64,000 nt of DNA from Imperialibacter sp. EC-SDR9 (lineage in GTDB: Bacteria; Bacteroidota; Bacteroidia; Cytophagales; Cyclobacteriaceae), in contig NZ_LR701637.1 in the NCBI RefSeq assembly GCF_902498805.1, positions 310,001 to 374,000 on the forward strand. Direction: 5' to 3'. The first letter of the stretch is position 1; each line of letters starts with the position of its first letter. The translations under genes were made by a program, and so were the position numbers. This document shows positions 62,113-64,000 of this stretch, piece by piece. The notes beneath the pieces were generated by a model. That model did no database searches and was not told the origin of the DNA. It was given only the letters and a program-made list of their open reading frames with translations.

Positions 62113-62120
62113 TAATTTTG
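62113..62120 (+). promoter_or_regulatory. Candidate -7 box upstream of the channel gene
   Basis: TAATTTTG is an exact TAnnTTTG match 48 nt before the ATG at 62169. No TTG lies at the expected 19-21 nt upstream, so support is limited. Confidence 0.3.
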
Positions 62121-62168
62121 TTTCTATCGACGAAATGGAATTTTTTTTGAGCTGTTTAAACCTTTTAA

Positions 62169-64000
62169 ATGAATAACCAATCAACCAAGGCCCGGCTGAA
62201 ATACGCATTTGATAATTTCATGTCCGCTGGCTCTACCAAGCTTATTTCGTACCTGGGCTTGGTGGCATTGCTCCTGGTTTTGATGTTCGCCACCATTCTA
62301 TATTTGGCCAATATTCACCCCGATGAGGTAACCAGGCTCAACTTCGTTGACACCTTTTGGACAAGCCTGATGCACGTGCTGGATCCCGGTACTATTGGCG
62401 AGCATGATGGCCACTGGGATTTCCGGATTTTCATGTTCCTGGTTACGCTGCTTGGTATTGTCATCCTCAGTATCCTGATCGGTTTGATTTCCAATGGTAT
62501 CATGGACAAGCTGGATCAGCTAAGAAAAGGTCGTTCGTTCGTAATGGAGCAGGACCATGTGCTCATCCTGGGCTGGTCTTCAAAAATATTCACCATCATT
62601 CCAGAGCTGATCATCGCCAACGAAAACCAGAAGGATCCTAAAATTGTGATCCTGGCTGACAAGGATAAGGTGTTGATGGAAGACGAGATAAAGGACAAAA
62701 TTGGCAATACCAAGAACACCAAGATAATTTGCAGAACAGGCAACCCTATCGACCTCCACGACCTCGAGATTGGCAACCCAGTTAATTCAAAGTCGATCAT
62801 CATTCTGGATAAAGAGAATGAGAATTCTGACAGTCAGATTATTAAGACGATTCTGGCCATCATTTCCAGCCCACACAGGAGGCAGGCGCCGTATCATATC
62901 ACAGCGGAAATAGAAAACAAAAGGAACTTCGAAGTTGCAAAAATGGTGGGCAAGGACGAGGTGGAGCTTATCCTTTCCGACGACTTTGTTTCCAAAATCA
63001 TGGTGCAAACAAGTCGTCAGTCGGGGCTATCGGTTGTTTATATCGAGCTGATGGATTTTGGCGGCGATGAAATCTATTTTGTAGAGGAGCCGAAGCTGGT
63101 TGGCAAGACTTTTCGGGAGGCTATTTTCAGCTATGAAGACTCGGCCATCATAGGCATTCAGTTCGCCTCCGATAATCACGTGGAGGTAAATCCGCCAATG
63201 AGCACCGTCATTCAGCCTGGCGACTTAATGATTGGAGTAACCGAAGATGATGACACAATGATTGTGTCTAATCGCACGAATTTCAATTTGGAAGAAGGCT
63301 CGATAAGAACGAACGAAGTAGATGTTCCCCATGCCGAGACAATTTTGCTGATTGGCTGGAATAATAGGGCCAAAACAATTATCCAGGAGTTGGACAACTA
63401 TGTGCAGCCCGGGTCTTCAATTAAGGTAATCTCAAAGTTTGACGATGCGGTAGCGCCGATAGAGAAGCTTAAAAAGACAGTGAGCAACCTCACTCTTGAG
63501 TTTGAAATGGTTGACACAACGGACAGGGCAGTTTTGGAGATGCAGAAATGCCAGACGTTCGATTATATCATGCTGCTGTGCTATCAGGAGTACTACCCCA
63601 TTCAGGAAGCGGATGCCCAAACACTAATCACCCTGCTTCACCTGCGTAATATTTCTTCCAGTTCTCCACGAAAAATGAACATTGTGTCGGAAATGCTCGA
63701 CATGAGAAACAGGCAGCTGGCAGATATTACCAGTGCCGATGATTTTATAGTTAGCGATAAACTGCTGAGTTTATTGATGACTCAGGTAGCTGAGAACAAG
63801 TACCTGATGAGGGTTTTTGAGGATCTTTTTGACGCAGACGGTTCTGAGATTTACATAAAACCGGTTACAGACTATATCAACGTAGATAAGCCGGTAAACT
63901 TCTACACGATTCTAGAGTCGGCAGCCAGAAAGAATGAAGTAGCTATTGGCTACCGGAAAATTTCCGATGCCAGAAATGCCACCCAGGGCTACGGGGTAGT
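62169..64000 (+). CDS. CASTOR/POLLUX-like ion channel, C-terminally cut by the window
   Basis: The first 610 residues are present; the gene runs off the right edge. Two membrane helices flank a pore-like region (about 26-50 and 92-118, with LDPGTIGEHDGHWDFRIFM between them). Cytosolic Rossmann/RCK-like domains follow: QDHVLILGWSSKIFTIIPEL (about 127) and a second VPHAETILLIGWNNRAKTII (about 388). This layout matches the CASTOR/POLLUX/DMI1 channel family, whose plant members conduct cations across the nuclear envelope; bacterial members are little studied. It is preceded by a weak -7 box. Confidence 0.85.
   Translation, partial: MNNQSTKARLKYAFDNFMSAGSTKLISYLGLVALLLVLMFATILYLANIHPDEVTRLNFVDTFWTSLMHVLDPGTIGEHDGHWDFRIFMFLVTLLGIVILSILIGLISNGIMDKLDQLRKGRSFVMEQDHVLILGWSSKIFTIIPELIIANENQKDPKIVILADKDKVLMEDEIKDKIGNTKNTKIICRTGNPIDLHDLEIGNPVNSKSIIILDKENENSDSQIIKTILAIISSPHRRQAPYHITAEIENKRNFEVAKMVGKDEVELILSDDFVSKIMVQTSRQSGLSVVYIELMDFGGDEIYFVEEPKLVGKTFREAIFSYEDSAIIGIQFASDNHVEVNPPMSTVIQPGDLMIGVTEDDDTMIVSNRTNFNLEEGSIRTNEVDVPHAETILLIGWNNRAKTIIQELDNYVQPGSSIKVISKFDDAVAPIEKLKKTVSNLTLEFEMVDTTDRAVLEMQKCQTFDYIMLLCYQEYYPIQEADAQTLITLLHLRNISSSSPRKMNIVSEMLDMRNRQLADITSADDFIVSDKLLSLLMTQVAENKYLMRVFEDLFDADGSEIYIKPVTDYINVDKPVNFYTILESAARKNEVAIGYRKISDARNATQGYGV

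Overview
The window looks like chromosomal DNA of a free-living member of the Bacteroidota, most likely of the Cytophagales type (inference). The evidence is a SusC/SusD pair, proteins with gliding-motility (CHU_C) and type IX sorting C-termini, a PorP/SprF-like outer-membrane protein, many lipoproteins, genes without Shine-Dalgarno sequences, and several -7 boxes of the Bacteroidota form TAnnTTTG. No rRNA, tRNA, CRISPR array or insertion sequence was seen.

Layout. 1-20 kb is almost all on the minus strand. It holds a RidA-like lipoprotein (cut by the left edge), an M14 carboxypeptidase, and a ThuA protein and amidohydrolase. These follow a four-gene block of DUF1549/DUF1553, DUF1501, beta-propeller and haem c/DUF2231 proteins, of a kind best known from Planctomycetes. 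A SusD/SusC pair and an S9 peptidase complete the stretch. 19.9-23 kb has housekeeping-like small genes and a DUF4301 protein. 23.1-28.5 kb is a plus-strand operon: ECF sigma factor, TonB-domain membrane protein in the anti-sigma position, a large FG-GAP/CHU_C secreted protein, and a PorP/SprF-OmpA fusion. It reads as a self-regulated type IX secretion unit. 28.5-41.2 kb carries a DUF5117 metalloprotease, a 2H phosphoesterase, MscS, the DUF6702/HupE/M1-peptidase cluster with a tandem duplicated M1 gene, an M28 peptidase and tag.

41.25-46.68 kb is an AT-richer accessory segment between tag and a DUF3365 haem lipoprotein. It contains a Fic protein behind a perfect 20-bp palindrome, an XRE/ImmA-type regulator-protease with a PIN-like partner behind an inverted-repeat operator, and a three-gene ubiquitin-like conjugation operon: a two-domain ubiquitin-like protein, an E2-like protein, and a single-chain JAMM protease/E1 enzyme. 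This operon is the most notable system here and is probably a defence system (inference from gene content and neighbours).

46.7-64 kb returns to core-like content: prfA, a beta-helix lipoprotein, YjbQ, a thioredoxin/TPR protein, a DUF4956-HlyD-TolC-like-CotH operon, a gap with two perfect DnaA boxes, an SDR/DinB/VOC group, patatin plus methyltransferase, a LemA-TPM-TPM operon, and a CASTOR/POLLUX-like channel cut by the right edge.
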